This document shows, one piece after another, positions 8,356 through 16,887 of a stretch of 64,000 nt of DNA. The stretch is taken from assembly GCF_020982545.1 (NCBI RefSeq), contig NZ_JAJKLK010000008.1, positions 124,001 to 188,000 of the forward strand. Reading direction: 5' to 3'. The notes below the pieces were generated by a model, which was not told the origin of the DNA, searched no databases, and saw only the letters and a list, made by a program, of their open reading frames with translations. The position numbers were made by a program, and so were the translations under genes. How positions within the stretch are numbered: position 1 is the first letter of the stretch; each line of letters opens with the position of its first letter. The DNA is from Streptomyces sp. MNU76 (GTDB lineage Bacteria; Actinomycetota; Actinomycetes; Streptomycetales; Streptomycetaceae).

Positions 8356-9578
8356 CGCCGGTCGTCCTTGAGGCCGAGGCCGGTCAACCGGTCGCGGGCC
8401 CAGGAGAGTTCGGCGGCGATACCGCCGGGCAGGTCGGTGGGCGGGTCGGGAAGGACGGACCAGGTGTAGGTCTCGACCTCGATGTGGTCGCAGTCGGCCG
8501 AGGGCCCGCCGAGGAGTCCGGCGAGCACCTGGCCCAACTGGTCGGCGGTGGTGCGCAGCGGCGGTTCGGGGTCGGCGTGCAGCGGGGCGTGGAAGTGGAC
8601 GCGCCAGGGGCCGCTGCCGGTGGGCAGGCCCCCGTCCAGCGCGTCCGGCAGATCGTCGACACCTCGCACCTCCGGCTCCGCCCGCCGGTCCGCCGTCCGC
8701 GGCACCTCTCCCGCCCGGCTCAGCTCCTCGGCCTTTTGGTCCCACCCCGCCGCCGTGCGGGTCTGGTGCAGGAAGCGGGGTTCCGCGAGGCGGTGCAGGG
8801 CCGTGCGAGCGGCGGGGTCGGACGGGTCGGGGGCCTCGACCGCGCAGGACGCCTGGAGCTTGACGACCGGCAGCCCGGCCTCGGCCAGGCGGCGCAGGGC
8901 GGCGCCGGGGTCCTCGAACTGCACGGCGAGGTGGCAGGCGTCGAGGCAGACGCCGAGCCGTTCGGGGTCGAGGCCGCGCAGTTCCCGTACGGCCTGGGCG
9001 GTGGTCTCCACCACGCAGCCGGGCTCCGGTTCGAAACCGACGCGGATACGGCGGCCGGTGTCCGACTCGATCGTGGCGAGTCCGGCGGCGAGCCGGTCCA
9101 GGGCGCGGCGGGCGGCGTCGGCGCGGTCCGGCGGCCAAGGCGTGCGCCAGGCCAGCGGCAGGGTGGAGACACTGCCGCGTTCCGCGTCGTCGGGCAGGAG
9201 CGCGGCGAGGACGCGGGCGCAGTCGAGGGTGTGCGCCAGGCGGGCCTCGTCCGCCCAGTCGGGGAGGTAGACGTCCTTCTTGACCACGTCGCGGTGGAAC
9301 CCGGCGTAGGGGAAGGCGTTGAGGGTGACGGTCTCCAGACCTCGGGTGTCGAGCTCGCTCTTCAGGCGCCGTACCTCGCCCGGTGCGGAGGTGAGCCGGG
9401 TGACCACGTCACGGGCGAGCCAGAGTCCGATGCCCAGCCGGTCCACGCCCAGGCGCTCCCGGACCGGTTCGGCGTGGTCGGCGAGTTGGGTGAGGACGCC
9501 GTCGAGGTCTTCGGCCTGGTGGACGTTGCTGCAGTAGCCGAGGTGGACGGTGGAGCCGTCCGGGTGACGGAAGCGCAC
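8352..9578 (-). CDS. eboE: EboE-type metabolite traffic protein (xylose-isomerase-like barrel)
   Basis: GTG 9578 gives a 408-residue protein. The start is chosen because the conserved sequence begins RFRHPDGSTVHLGYCSNVHQ right after it, with a GTGAGGGA ribosome-binding site and a 10-bp gap from the TatD stop. The TIM-barrel metal and substrate residues sit in GFEPEPGCVVETT, LGVCLDACHLAVQFED and VVKLQASCAV. EboE is a hallmark of ebo clusters, which in cyanobacteria are needed for moving a scytonemin precursor to the periplasm. Its own reaction is not established. The cargo here is unknown. Confidence 0.88.
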   Translation of the reverse strand: MRFRHPDGSTVHLGYCSNVHQAEDLDGVLTQLADHAEPVRERLGVDRLGIGLWLARDVVTRLTSAPGEVRRLKSELDTRGLETVTLNAFPYAGFHRDVVKKDVYLPDWADEARLAHTLDCARVLAALLPDDAERGSVSTLPLAWRTPWPPDRADAARRALDRLAAGLATIESDTGRRIRVGFEPEPGCVVETTAQAVRELRGLDPERLGVCLDACHLAVQFEDPGAALRRLAEAGLPVVKLQASCAVEAPDPSDPAARTALHRLAEPRFLHQTRTAAGWDQKAEELSRAGEVPRTADRRAEPEVRGVDDLPDALDGGLPTGSGPWRVHFHAPLHADPEPPLRTTADQLGQVLAGLLGGPSADCDHIEVETYTWSVLPDPPTDLPGGIAAELSWARDRLTGLGLKDDRR

Positions 9579-9588
9579 GGGGGTTCCC

Positions 9589-10443
9589 TCACTCCCCGCC
9601 GCGCCGGACGGAGTTGCCCTGGAAGCTCGACCCCTCGTCCGGCTTGGGCTCGTCGAGGTCCAGCCGTCCGCTCTGGCCGTAGAAGCCGACCGGGTTGCGC
9701 CACAGCACCCGGTCCACGGCGTCGTCGTCGAACCCGGCGGCAAGCATGGCGTCGGCGGTCTTCCGGGTCTTGAGCGGGTCCGAACGACCCCAGTCGGCGG
9801 CCGAGTTGACGAGGACGCGCTCGGTGCCGTGTTCCTGGAGGATGGTCACCATGCGGTCCTCGCTCATCTTGGTCCTCGGGTAGATCGAGAACCCCGCCCA
9901 GCAGCCGCTGTCCAGGACCATGCCGACGGTCAGCTCGTTGAGGTGGTCGAGGACGACGAGTTCGGGGGCGATGCCCGACTCGCGTACGACGTCCAGGGTC
10001 CGGCGGGTGCCGGTGGCCTTGTCGCGGTGCGGGGTGTGCACGAGGGCCGGCAGTTCGTGCTCGATCGCGAGCTGGAGCTGGGATGCGAGCGCCTCGTCCT
10101 CCTCCGGCGTCATGGAGTCGTAGCCGATCTCGCCGACCGCGACCACCCGGTCCTTGGCGAGGTAGCGCGGCAGTTCGTCCAGCACCGGCCGGCAGCGCGG
10201 GTCGTTGGCCTCCTTGGGGTTGAGGGCGATCGTGCAGAAGTGCTGGATGCCGAACTGGGCGGCCCGGTAGGGCTCCCAGCCGAGCAGCCCGTCGAAGTAG
10301 TCGTAGAAGCTCTCGGGCGACGTGCGGGGCTGGCCCAGCCAGAACGCCGGCTCGACGACGGCGCGCACCCCGGCCGCGTGCATCGCCTCGTAGTCGTCGG
10401 TGGTGCGGGAGGTCATGTGGATGTGGGGGTCGAAGATGCGCAC
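9589..10443 (-). CDS. TatD-family metal hydrolase (EboB-like)
   Basis: GTG 10443 opens MRIFDPHIHMTSRTTDDYEA, with the HxH metal pair His7/His9. AVGEIGYDS supplies the bridging Glu, and LVHTPH, VLDHLNE and NSAADWGRSD supply the remaining ligands, so the amidohydrolase-type active site is complete. Length is 284 residues, normal for the family. The start lies inside the 3' end of eboA (31-bp overlap), consistent with one leftward transcript. TatD-like proteins in ebo clusters are called EboB. The chemistry there is unproven. Confidence 0.88.
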   Translation of the reverse strand: MRIFDPHIHMTSRTTDDYEAMHAAGVRAVVEPAFWLGQPRTSPESFYDYFDGLLGWEPYRAAQFGIQHFCTIALNPKEANDPRCRPVLDELPRYLAKDRVVAVGEIGYDSMTPEEDEALASQLQLAIEHELPALVHTPHRDKATGTRRTLDVVRESGIAPELVVLDHLNELTVGMVLDSGCWAGFSIYPRTKMSEDRMVTILQEHGTERVLVNSAADWGRSDPLKTRKTADAMLAAGFDDDAVDRVLWRNPVGFYGQSGRLDLDEPKPDEGSSFQGNSVRRGGE

Positions 10444-11342
10444 GGGCAGGCCTTTCCCTCGGGCGGTCCGGTGAGGCGCTCCGGCTGTGGCCAGGGCGGT
10501 GACGCTGTGTGGATGTACGGCTCGGTCAAGGGAGGGCGGGGTGGTCGGAGGGCGGGCGGTGGCGCCGCCGTGGTCCCGGTGGAGCGCCTCGAGGGCCCGC
10601 TCGGCGGCCTCCCGGCGCTCGGGGCCGCGGTCCGCGTCTCGGCGGTGAGTCGCTCGCTGAGCCGGTCGGCGGCGGGGAAGGGGCGGACGACGGGCCAGAT
10701 GTCCGCGGGCACGTCACGGCCCGCGGCGACCCGCTCGTGCGCGAAGTCGGCCAGCATCCGGGCGAGTTCGGCGTCGGCGCGGGCGGGGAGCCCGTCGATC
10801 CCGGTCAGGGGGATCTCCTGGAACACACACTTCAACACCGCCTGCCGGTACTCCGCATCCGGCAGTCGGGCAGCCCCGTACGGGCCGAGGGCGGCCTCGA
10901 TGATGCCGCTGTCGTTGCCCCGCAGTGCCTCACGGACGAGCGGCAGCGCGAGGTCACCGAGGGGTTCCCGTTTCGCGTCACCGCCGTCCGGGGCGGCGAG
11001 CAGCGGCAGGGCCCGCAGGATCGCCCGTTGTTCGGCCGGGTCACCGTGGCGGTACAGACCCGCCAGTTCGTCGGCGAGCGGCTGTCCGCCCAGCGGCAGC
11101 GCGGTGAGCAGGACGGCGCGGGCGGCCTCGTCGACGGTCCGGCGCGCGTCCAGCAGGGCACGTCCGCAGTGCCTTCGGGCGGCGGGGAACAGTGCGCGTA
11201 ACGCCGCGGGGCGCTCGGTGACACGGGCCACGGCCTGGTCGAGCCAGGCGCGGGCGGCCGGGTCCAGCGGGTGCCGGGCGAGGAGGGCTCGGGGGTCGGT
11301 GGATTCGGCCGTCCCGGAGGACGACGTACCGGTGGAAACCAT
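10413..11342 (-). CDS. eboA: EboA-domain protein
   Basis: ATG 11342 begins MVSTGTSSSGTAESTDPRAL. The EboA domain is mainly alpha-helical and spans about residues 20-225 (RALLPL-type repeats, ALRGNDSGIIEAALGPYGA, VLKCVFQEIPLTGIDGLPAR, ELARMLADFAHERVAAGRDV). The last 80 residues are Pro/Arg-rich and probably unstructured. It is the gene that defines ebo clusters; no enzymatic activity is known for it. It sits between the isomerase and tatD genes and overlaps tatD. The region 11343-11488 holds the junction with the upstream isomerase gene. Confidence 0.85.
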   Translation of the reverse strand: MVSTGTSSSGTAESTDPRALLARHPLDPAARAWLDQAVARVTERPAALRALFPAARRHCGRALLDARRTVDEAARAVLLTALPLGGQPLADELAGLYRHGDPAEQRAILRALPLLAAPDGGDAKREPLGDLALPLVREALRGNDSGIIEAALGPYGAARLPDAEYRQAVLKCVFQEIPLTGIDGLPARADAELARMLADFAHERVAAGRDVPADIWPVVRPFPAADRLSERLTAETRTAAPSAGRPPSGPSRRSTGTTAAPPPALRPPRPPLTEPYIHTASPPWPQPERLTGPPEGKACPCASSTPTST

Positions 11343-11488
11343 GACGGAACAACCTCCGGTGGAGTGAAGGACGTGAGGGGTGGGGGTGAGGGAAGCGAGT
11401 GGTGAGGGACACCAGGGGCGACGAACGCCGGAGGTGAGGGACGTGAGAGGCGGCGAGGTGGGGTCGGGCGGTTTCCGGCGTGGTCGGG

Positions 11489-12335
11489 TCAGGCCGTCGC
11501 CGCGCGCAGGAAGTCGAGCGAGCGGCGGGCCACTTCGGGGGCGTCGAGGGAACCGCCCTGGATCTCCACGGAGACCAGTCCTCGGTGGTCGAGGTCCTGG
11601 AGGGCAGCGAGCACGGGTGGGAAGTCGATCTCTCCGGTGCCGAGTTCGAGATGCTGGTGGACGCCCCGCCGCATGTCCTCGATCTGCACGTTCAGCAGAC
11701 GCGGGGCGGCGAGGCGGACGCACTCCAGCACGGTCCGGTCCTCCACGCAGTGCGCGTGCCCGATGTCGAGGGTGATCCCGAACAGCTCGTGCCCGCCGAC
11801 CAGTTCGGCGAGGTCGAGGCACCGTTCCACGGTGTCGACGAACATGTAGGGCTCGGGTTCGAAGGCCAGCGAGACGCCGTACTTCTCCGCCGTCTCCAGG
11901 ACGGTCTCGACGCCCGCCGCGAGCCGCTTCCACGCGTTCCGCTCGGGAAGCCCCTCGTCCGGCGCGGGGCCGCTGCACAGGTGGACGGTGGGTGAGCCGA
12001 GGTCGGCCGCGACGCGCACGGCCCGCCGCAGCAGGTCGACCCTGCGCTCGGCCCCGTCCGCCATGAGGGTCGGGTGGTGCTTGCCCCAGGGGTCGAGGAG
12101 GTAGGGCGCGCCGGTCTCCACGGTGACGTCCAGTCCGTAGCGGGCCAGGTCCCGGGCGACGGCGGCCACCCGCCGGGACAGGTCGTCCGCGTACGGGTCG
12201 AGGTGGCCGTGGTCGAGGGTGAGGGCGACGCCGTCGTAGCCGAGGTCTGCGAGGACCGCGAGCACGTCGTTCAGCCGATGGTTGGTGAAGCCGTTGGTAC
12301 CGTAGCCGAATCTGAGGGGGTGGGGGCGGGGTCAT
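11489..12335 (-). pseudogene. xylose-isomerase-like TIM-barrel enzyme, frame broken near start
   Basis: The body reads VLADLGYDGVALTLDHGHLD, LAFEPEPYMFVDTVERC, LFGITLDIGHAHCVED and VSVEIQGGSL, a complete sugar-phosphate isomerase/epimerase barrel. Conserved N-terminal sequence LRFGYGTNGFTNHRLNDVLA lies in the same frame, but no start codon precedes it. The logical start ATG 12335 (ATGA overlap with the UbiA gene) is one base out of frame. A single-nucleotide change in the C-rich run 12316-12330 would join them. As given, translation could only begin at GTG 12265, losing the first strand. This is either a real mutation or a homopolymer sequencing error. Confidence 0.7.
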
Positions 12336-13359
12336 TCCGGCTTTCTCCTACGGAAATCCGCGCTGTTCAGTGGGGATATGCGCCGGGCGAGCCGCCGCGC
12401 GAGGGGGTGGACGACGCCGAGGGCCGCCGCCGCTGCCGTGGCTCCGCTGCGGGCGGTCAACGCCGCCTGCAGGGGCACGAGGCCGAGGATGCCGGCCCCG
12501 ACGGCCCGTCGGACGTTCTCGCCCGACGGTTCCCGTACGGCACGGGCCTGAGCCGTTCCGTAGCTGCCGAGGTAGGCGAGGGCGCCCGCGGTCACCACGC
12601 CGGCCCGGGCGGCGGCGGTGGTGGTGCCTAAGACGCCCCGGAGTCGTCCGGCACGCCAGGCGAGAGCCGTGCGGGCGGCCGGAGTGCCGTGGCGAGGGCG
12701 GTGGTGGTGGAGGCGGCGAGGGTCGCGGCCGGCAGCCGGGCGGGGGCGCCCGAGACCTCGTGGCGGCTGAGGGCGGTCAGGGTGTAGGTGTGGGCGCCGA
12801 CCAGCGCGGCGGGGACGGCGCCGCGCAGCAGGGCGGTCCCGGTCCGGGTCGTGCGGTCCGGTCCGCGCCCGGCGGCGAGCGCACCCGCGAGGACGTCGAG
12901 GGCGCGCGCCGAGGCCATGGCGGCCGGGCCGGCCGGCGTGGACTTGAGCTTCAGGTCGTAGGCCCAGACGGCGGCGGTCAGCGGAAGCGCTCCCAGCAGG
13001 CTGCGGCGGCCCCCCGAGGCGGCGGCGAGGGCGAGGCCCCCGGCGGTCAGGGTGCCGGCGACGGCGAGGGCGGTGCGGCGCGGGACACGGCCGGACGGGA
13101 CGGGGCGCTCGGGGCGCTCGACGGCGTCGACCGTGGCGTCGGCGTAGTCGTTGAGGGCCATGCCGGCCCAGTAGAGGCAGACGGACGAACCCATCACGCC
13201 GACCGTCCGCACACCCAGCGGGTGCCCCGCGGCGGCGGCGCCCGCGAGGACGTCACCGGGGACGCTCAACGCGGCCGGGGCCCGGACGAGTTGTGCGAGG
13301 TCGGCGAGGCTCACGGCAGGCCGCGAGCGGGAGCCCGGTAACGCTCTCCGATCTTTCAT
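12332..13359 (-). pseudogene. eboC: UbiA-family prenyltransferase (EboC-like), frameshifted
   Basis: This integral membrane prenyltransferase shows the first Asp motif in MALNDYADATVDAVERPERP and the second region YDLKLKSTPAGPAAM, plus about seven hydrophobic segments. The initial frame ends at 12628 with VPDDSGAS. The homologous C-terminus continues in another frame: ARTALAWRAGRLRGVLG, VVTAGALAYLGSYGTA, GAGILGLVPLQAALTARSG, HPLARRLARRISP, ending at 12332. One base is missing or extra around 12665-12690. The two parts together give about 340 residues, normal for this type. It is the first gene of the leftward cluster. Confidence 0.72.
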
Positions 13360-13481
13360 GGCGGCAACTTACCCATGCCACTTGAACATTCACATGGAGA
13401 AAGTGTGAAGACCTTTGTCGGCTCGTGATGTTATTCGGAATGTCACTCGGCGCGCCGGTGAAGTCGGGGTTCCTGTCGCAC

Positions 13482-14085
13482 CGCCTTGGCCGCGTTGTGG
13501 CCCGGCCGTGCACACCTTCCGGGCGCGCCTCGCCGACCGCTGGCGCGGCGGACGGGTCTTCCTCCTCGGCGACGCCGCCCACCTCACCCCGCCGTTCATC
13601 GGCCAGGGACTGAGTTCCGGGCTGCGGGACGCCTACAACCTCACCTGGAAGCTCGCCCGCGTCCTCCAGCAGGGCGCTGAGGAGCGAATTCTGGAGACCT
13701 ACGAGAGTGAGCGCAAGCCGCACGCCCGGCATGTGATCCGCCTCGCGGTCGCCATGGGCTGGGCCATGACCGGCGGCCAGGACAGTGCCGCCGCGATCCG
13801 CCGCGGCCTGCCGCATGCCCCGGCTCACAACGGCGGCCGGCCGCGACCTCAGCCCGCCCCTGACCACGGGCCCCCTCGTCCGCCGCCGCTTCCGCAAGGG
13901 CCGCCTCGTGGGCACGCACTGCCCACAGCCGTGGATCGCCGCCGACGGACGGCGTGCCCGCCTCGACGACGTGCTCGGCGACTCCTTCACCATCCTGACC
14001 GCCACCGAACCCGGGCCCTCGCTGAACGCCCTCGCCCACGCACTCGGCATCCGGGCGATCATCGTGAGCGACCTCGGCGACGACG
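13482..14085 (+). pseudogene. FAD-dependent aromatic monooxygenase (MhpA-like) remnant
   Basis: From about 13505 the frame reads VHTFRARLADRWRGGRVFLL, GDAAHLTPPFIGQGLSSGLR and NLTWKLARVLQQGAEERILE, the C-terminal half of a PheA/MhpA-type FAD hydroxylase (GD motif of the FAD site). The N-terminal Rossmann region is missing. Near 13795 the frame shifts, and PLVRRRFRKGRLVGTHCPQP with LDDVLGDSFTILTA continues it. At about 14085 it stops inside the C-terminal domain and joins an acetoacetyl-CoA synthetase fragment. It is not functional. Confidence 0.65.
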
Positions 14086-14091
14086 GCCGCC

Positions 14092-14352
14092 GTGGCGATC
14101 ATGGCCCTCGACGAGACCGGCTCGTGCTACGAGGTGATCGCCAGACGCCTGCGCTCCCAGGTTGCCTCCGTCGCCGCCACCCTGCGCGACCTCGGTGTCG
14201 GCACGGGCGACCGGGTGGTGGGCTACCTGCCCAACACCCCGCACGCGATCGTCGCGTTCCTCGCCGCCGCGAGTATGGGCGCCGTGTGGTCGGTGTGCGG
14301 ACAGGACTACGCTCCCCAGGCCGCCACGGACCGCTTCGCCCAGCTCGAACTC
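14092..14352 (+). pseudogene. acetoacetyl-CoA synthetase internal fragment
   Basis: The sequence includes VASVAATLRDLGVGTGDRVV, GYLPNTPHAIVAFLAAASMG and AVWSVCGQDYAPQAATDRFA, matching an internal segment of acetoacetyl-CoA synthetases (about residues 90-180 of about 650). Both ends are abrupt: upstream lies the monooxygenase remnant, downstream (14353-14470) an unidentified minus-strand coding fragment reading DLSEDQRHLLRRLVALYTGR. This is direct evidence of serial deletions. Confidence 0.6.
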
Positions 14353-14476
14353 CCGTCCGGTGTAGAGGGCCACGAGACGGCGCAGCAGGTGCCGCTGGTC
14401 CTCGCTCAGGTCGCGGCCCCCGGAGTTCGTCGCCGCCGCACCCGGCACCGCGGGCGGCGGCACAGGGGCGCTGGGT

Positions 14477-15424
14477 TCAGTGCCGGGCGAACTGGACCTG
14501 GGTGGGCTGGACGACGTTCGGCCGCACCGTGAGTCCCGAGACGGTGAGCTGTTCGCCGTAGATGTCGGTGATTCTGATCGCTCCGCCGCACCCGCTGCCG
14601 TCGGCGGAGATGAAGTAGTTGTAGGCGGTGCGGGGCAGTTGCCGCCAGCCGCCCGCGGTGCGGACCTCCAGACCGGTGACCGGATTCCGGTGGTTGATCG
14701 CCTGGATGGCACACCAGTATTGGCTGGACCCGGTCTTGTACCTGAAGGAGATCGTGCCGGCCGTGCTGGGGCTCACCAGGCTCCAGGTGATGGCAAGTCG
14801 GCCGAGCTTGAGGTTGGCGAGTTTCGCGAAGGCCTGTTCGCTGAGGTCGATCTGTCCGGGTGCGCAGGGCAGGGGGCACTCGTTGGTGATCCGCACCGTG
14901 ACGGACTTGCCGTTGGCGGCGCGGACGAGAATGTACGCGCCGCACGCCTTGGACGTCTCGTAGTCGGTGGTGTTCATGGCCGCGACCATGAGGTCGGGGC
15001 TCGGGCCGAAGAGACAGGCGCCGTCCCCGACTCCGGCCTTGTAGGCGGTGGCGACGCCCTGGTGGGTCGTGTTGGGCTTGATCCGTCCTGCTGACGGAGG
15101 CGTGGTGGGCGCCTCCCGCTGGGGCCGCGGGGTGTCCTTGGGCGAGGGCTTGGCTGTCGTGGTGGTCGGGGAGGCCTTCGGGCTGGGGGAGCCGCTCGGG
15201 CTCGCCGTGGCGCTCGGAGCGCCTGTCTCGCCGGCGGTGGCGGTCTTCTTCTGGGTGGTGACGCGGGGTGAGGCCGCGGCAGGTCCCGCATCCGCGGTGT
15301 GGTCGGGTGACGATCCCATGAGCAGGTAGGCGAGAACGCTCACGGCGGTCAACGCCACCGTGGTGCCCATGAAGAGCGTGCGTCTGTGTCTGCGCTGCCG
15401 TGCGGCCTGCCTTGGTGTGTTCAT
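14477..15424 (-). CDS. expansin-like secreted protein
   Basis: This 315-residue protein has a basic start and membrane anchor (RRTLFMGTTVALTAVSVLAY). A Thr/Ser/Pro-rich linker spans residues about 50-110. A double-psi beta-barrel domain follows (GVATAYKAGVGDGACLFGPS, KSVTVRITNECPLPCAPGQ, IDLSEQAFAKLANLKLGRL), and then a carbohydrate-binding-like domain (WCAIQAINHRNPVTGLEVRT, DGSGCGGAIRITDIYGEQL). This two-domain layout is that of bacterial EXLX1 expansins, which loosen cellulose-containing walls without hydrolysis. It suggests interaction with plant or cellulose material. It is monocistronic between remnants. ATG 15424 fits the signal-anchor. Confidence 0.85.
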   Translation of the reverse strand: MNTPRQAARQRRHRRTLFMGTTVALTAVSVLAYLLMGSSPDHTADAGPAAASPRVTTQKKTATAGETGAPSATASPSGSPSPKASPTTTTAKPSPKDTPRPQREAPTTPPSAGRIKPNTTHQGVATAYKAGVGDGACLFGPSPDLMVAAMNTTDYETSKACGAYILVRAANGKSVTVRITNECPLPCAPGQIDLSEQAFAKLANLKLGRLAITWSLVSPSTAGTISFRYKTGSSQYWCAIQAINHRNPVTGLEVRTAGGWRQLPRTAYNYFISADGSGCGGAIRITDIYGEQLTVSGLTVRPNVVQPTQVQFARH

Positions 15425-15529
15425 TGCCTGTCCGTTTCGGAAGATCGAGCTGGTGTCGCACTACTCGGTGACCGCGGGAAGCGAAAAGGTTGCCGACGAT
15501 TTCTCACTGAACGCGTGAACCATGGTTCG
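15425..15529. promoter_or_regulatory. probable promoter region of expansin gene
   Basis: There is no coding pattern. The leftward expansin gene must be transcribed from here. No clear operator was recognised. Confidence 0.3.
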
Positions 15530-15760
15530 CGGAGATCCGTCCCCACTGCTCGACCGAGTGGGCCGCGATGAGGGCGGTCGCGGCGAAGCCGGGTATCGGT
15601 GCCGTCGAGACGGTGCGGACATGGGTCCGCAAAGCGCCGGTCGATGAAGACCGACGGCCCGGTGTGACCTCAGAGGAGGCCGCGGAGATCAAACCTCTGA
15701 AGGCCGGAACGCTGATGCGCCGTGTGCGGCCGGTTGCGGCGTCGAGCAGCGAGGACCGGG
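15530..15760 (+). pseudogene. IS3-family orfA (transposase HTH subunit) remnant
   Basis: The plus-strand frame contains STEWAAMRAVAAKPGIGAVE, TVRTWVRKAPVDEDRRPGV and TSEEAAEIKPLKAGTLMRR. This matches the helix-turn-helix and leucine-zipper start of IS3-family OrfA proteins (usually ETVRTWVRxAxVDxGxRPGVTSEESAEIKRL). Start, zipper and the whole orfB integrase are missing. It is an old, non-mobile scar beside the IclR gene. Confidence 0.55.
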
Positions 15761-15773
15761 CGGGCTCGCAGCC

Positions 15774-16562
15774 TCAGTGCCAGTCGGGTACCCCTGAGAC
15801 GGGCGGAAGGTGAGTTTCGATCTTCGCTCGTGTCTCCCGCATCACGGAGACGATGTGGGCCTCGTGTTCCGGGGTCAGCCGGGCCACCGGAACCGAGCAA
15901 CTGATGGCATCGGTGGCCGGTGTGTCGTACCTCAGGGCGAAGCCGAAGCCGACGATACCGGTCACCGTCTCTTCGCGGTCGATGGAGTAGCCGCGCTCGC
16001 GCACCTGGGCCAGGTCGGCGAGCAGTGCGGCGCGGTGGGTGTGCGTGTTCTCCGTGAGGGCCGACAAGGGCCCGTCCGCGCCCGGTAGTTCGTCCTCGGC
16101 GCGCTCGGCGAGCAGCGCCTTCCCGAGGGCTCCGGCATGGGCCGGGACGCGGCGGCCGACTCGGCTGATGGTACGCAGGTACTCGTGGGACTCCCGGGTG
16201 GCGAGGTAGACGACGTCCGGGCCGTCGAGCCGTGCCATGTGGATCGTCTCGCCCAGCGCGTCCGACGCTTCGTCGAGGTACGGGCGGACCGCACGGATGC
16301 GCCGGTCGCCGTCAAGGTAGCTGGTCCCGGTGAGCAGCGCGCGGATCCCGATGCCGTAGAGGGAGCCGGTGGCGTCGGTGCGGACCCAGCCGCAATCGAC
16401 GAGAGTCCGGAGCAGCTGGTACATGCTGCTGCGTGGCACGCCCAGGTCCTCCGCGAGCTGGTCCAGGCGCGAGGGCTGCTCGCCCCGCGCGGCGAGCAGT
16501 TCCAGCAGTGCGACGGTCCGGGACGCCGACTTCACGCCGCGGACACCTCTCCCCTCCGACAT
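15774..16562 (-). CDS. IclR-family regulator, probably of glucarate genes
   Basis: This 262-residue regulator has an N-terminal winged helix (residues about 8-70, QLAEDLGVPRSSMYQLLRTL) followed by an IclR effector domain (YLATRESHEYLRTISRVGRR, ALGKALLAERAEDELPG, GIVGFGFALRYDTPATDAIS). ATG 16562 is preferred because the HTH begins soon after it. It is divergent from the kdgD/gntP/gudD genes by 106 bp, a usual arrangement for local regulators of sugar-acid catabolism. The link to glucarate is inferred from position only. Confidence 0.85.
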   Translation of the reverse strand: MSEGRGVRGVKSASRTVALLELLAARGEQPSRLDQLAEDLGVPRSSMYQLLRTLVDCGWVRTDATGSLYGIGIRALLTGTSYLDGDRRIRAVRPYLDEASDALGETIHMARLDGPDVVYLATRESHEYLRTISRVGRRVPAHAGALGKALLAERAEDELPGADGPLSALTENTHTHRAALLADLAQVRERGYSIDREETVTGIVGFGFALRYDTPATDAISCSVPVARLTPEHEAHIVSVMRETRAKIETHLPPVSGVPDWH

Positions 16563-16668
16563 GGGCCCATCGTAGATCCGCCTCAACCTGTGTCTGCACA
16601 CCCATTGACCCATCCCGTTCACCACCCTAACCTCCATCTGCATATATGGACAACGTCTGCATGCAGGG
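16563..16668. promoter_or_regulatory. divergent promoter region, IclR / glucarate genes
   Basis: CATCTGCATATATGG (16634-16648) and GTCTGCATGCAGG (16656-16668) share TCTGCAT and lie immediately before the kdgD start, so they are candidate IclR sites. Their position would fit repression of the rightward genes. Confidence 0.3.
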
Positions 16669-16887
16669 ATGGGATCCATGGCAGGGATCAGTGCGCAGGT
16701 CGCAGGGATCGCCCAGCGGCTCCATGACGGAATGGCCGGCGGGGTGCTGTCCTTCCCCCTCACGAGCTTCCGGGAGGACGGCGGCCTCGACCTGGACGCG
16801 TACCGGGCGTACCTCGCCGCCCCGTTGGACACCGCACCTGGCGCGGTGTTCCCGGCCTGCGGGACCGGAGAGTTCTTAGGGCGATGA
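16669..16887 (+). pseudogene. 5-dehydro-4-deoxyglucarate dehydratase, N-terminal fragment
   Basis: The reading is LSFPLTSFREDGGLDLDAYR, then GAVFPACGTGEF. It matches the first 65 residues of KdgD (DapA/NAL aldolase family), which converts 5-dehydro-4-deoxyglucarate to 2-oxoglutarate semialdehyde. After GTGEF the frame ends in LGR-stop, because an internal deletion joins it to gntP at about 16880. The active-site lysine region is gone. ATG 16669 or 16678 could be the start. The pathway step that should follow GudD is therefore missing here. Confidence 0.7.

Noticed and set aside
8125..8469. ORFs inside and across the MITEs
   Set aside because: They recur wherever the MITE occurs and follow its palindrome. 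They are not evidence of a gene, apart from the coupling ORF noted separately.
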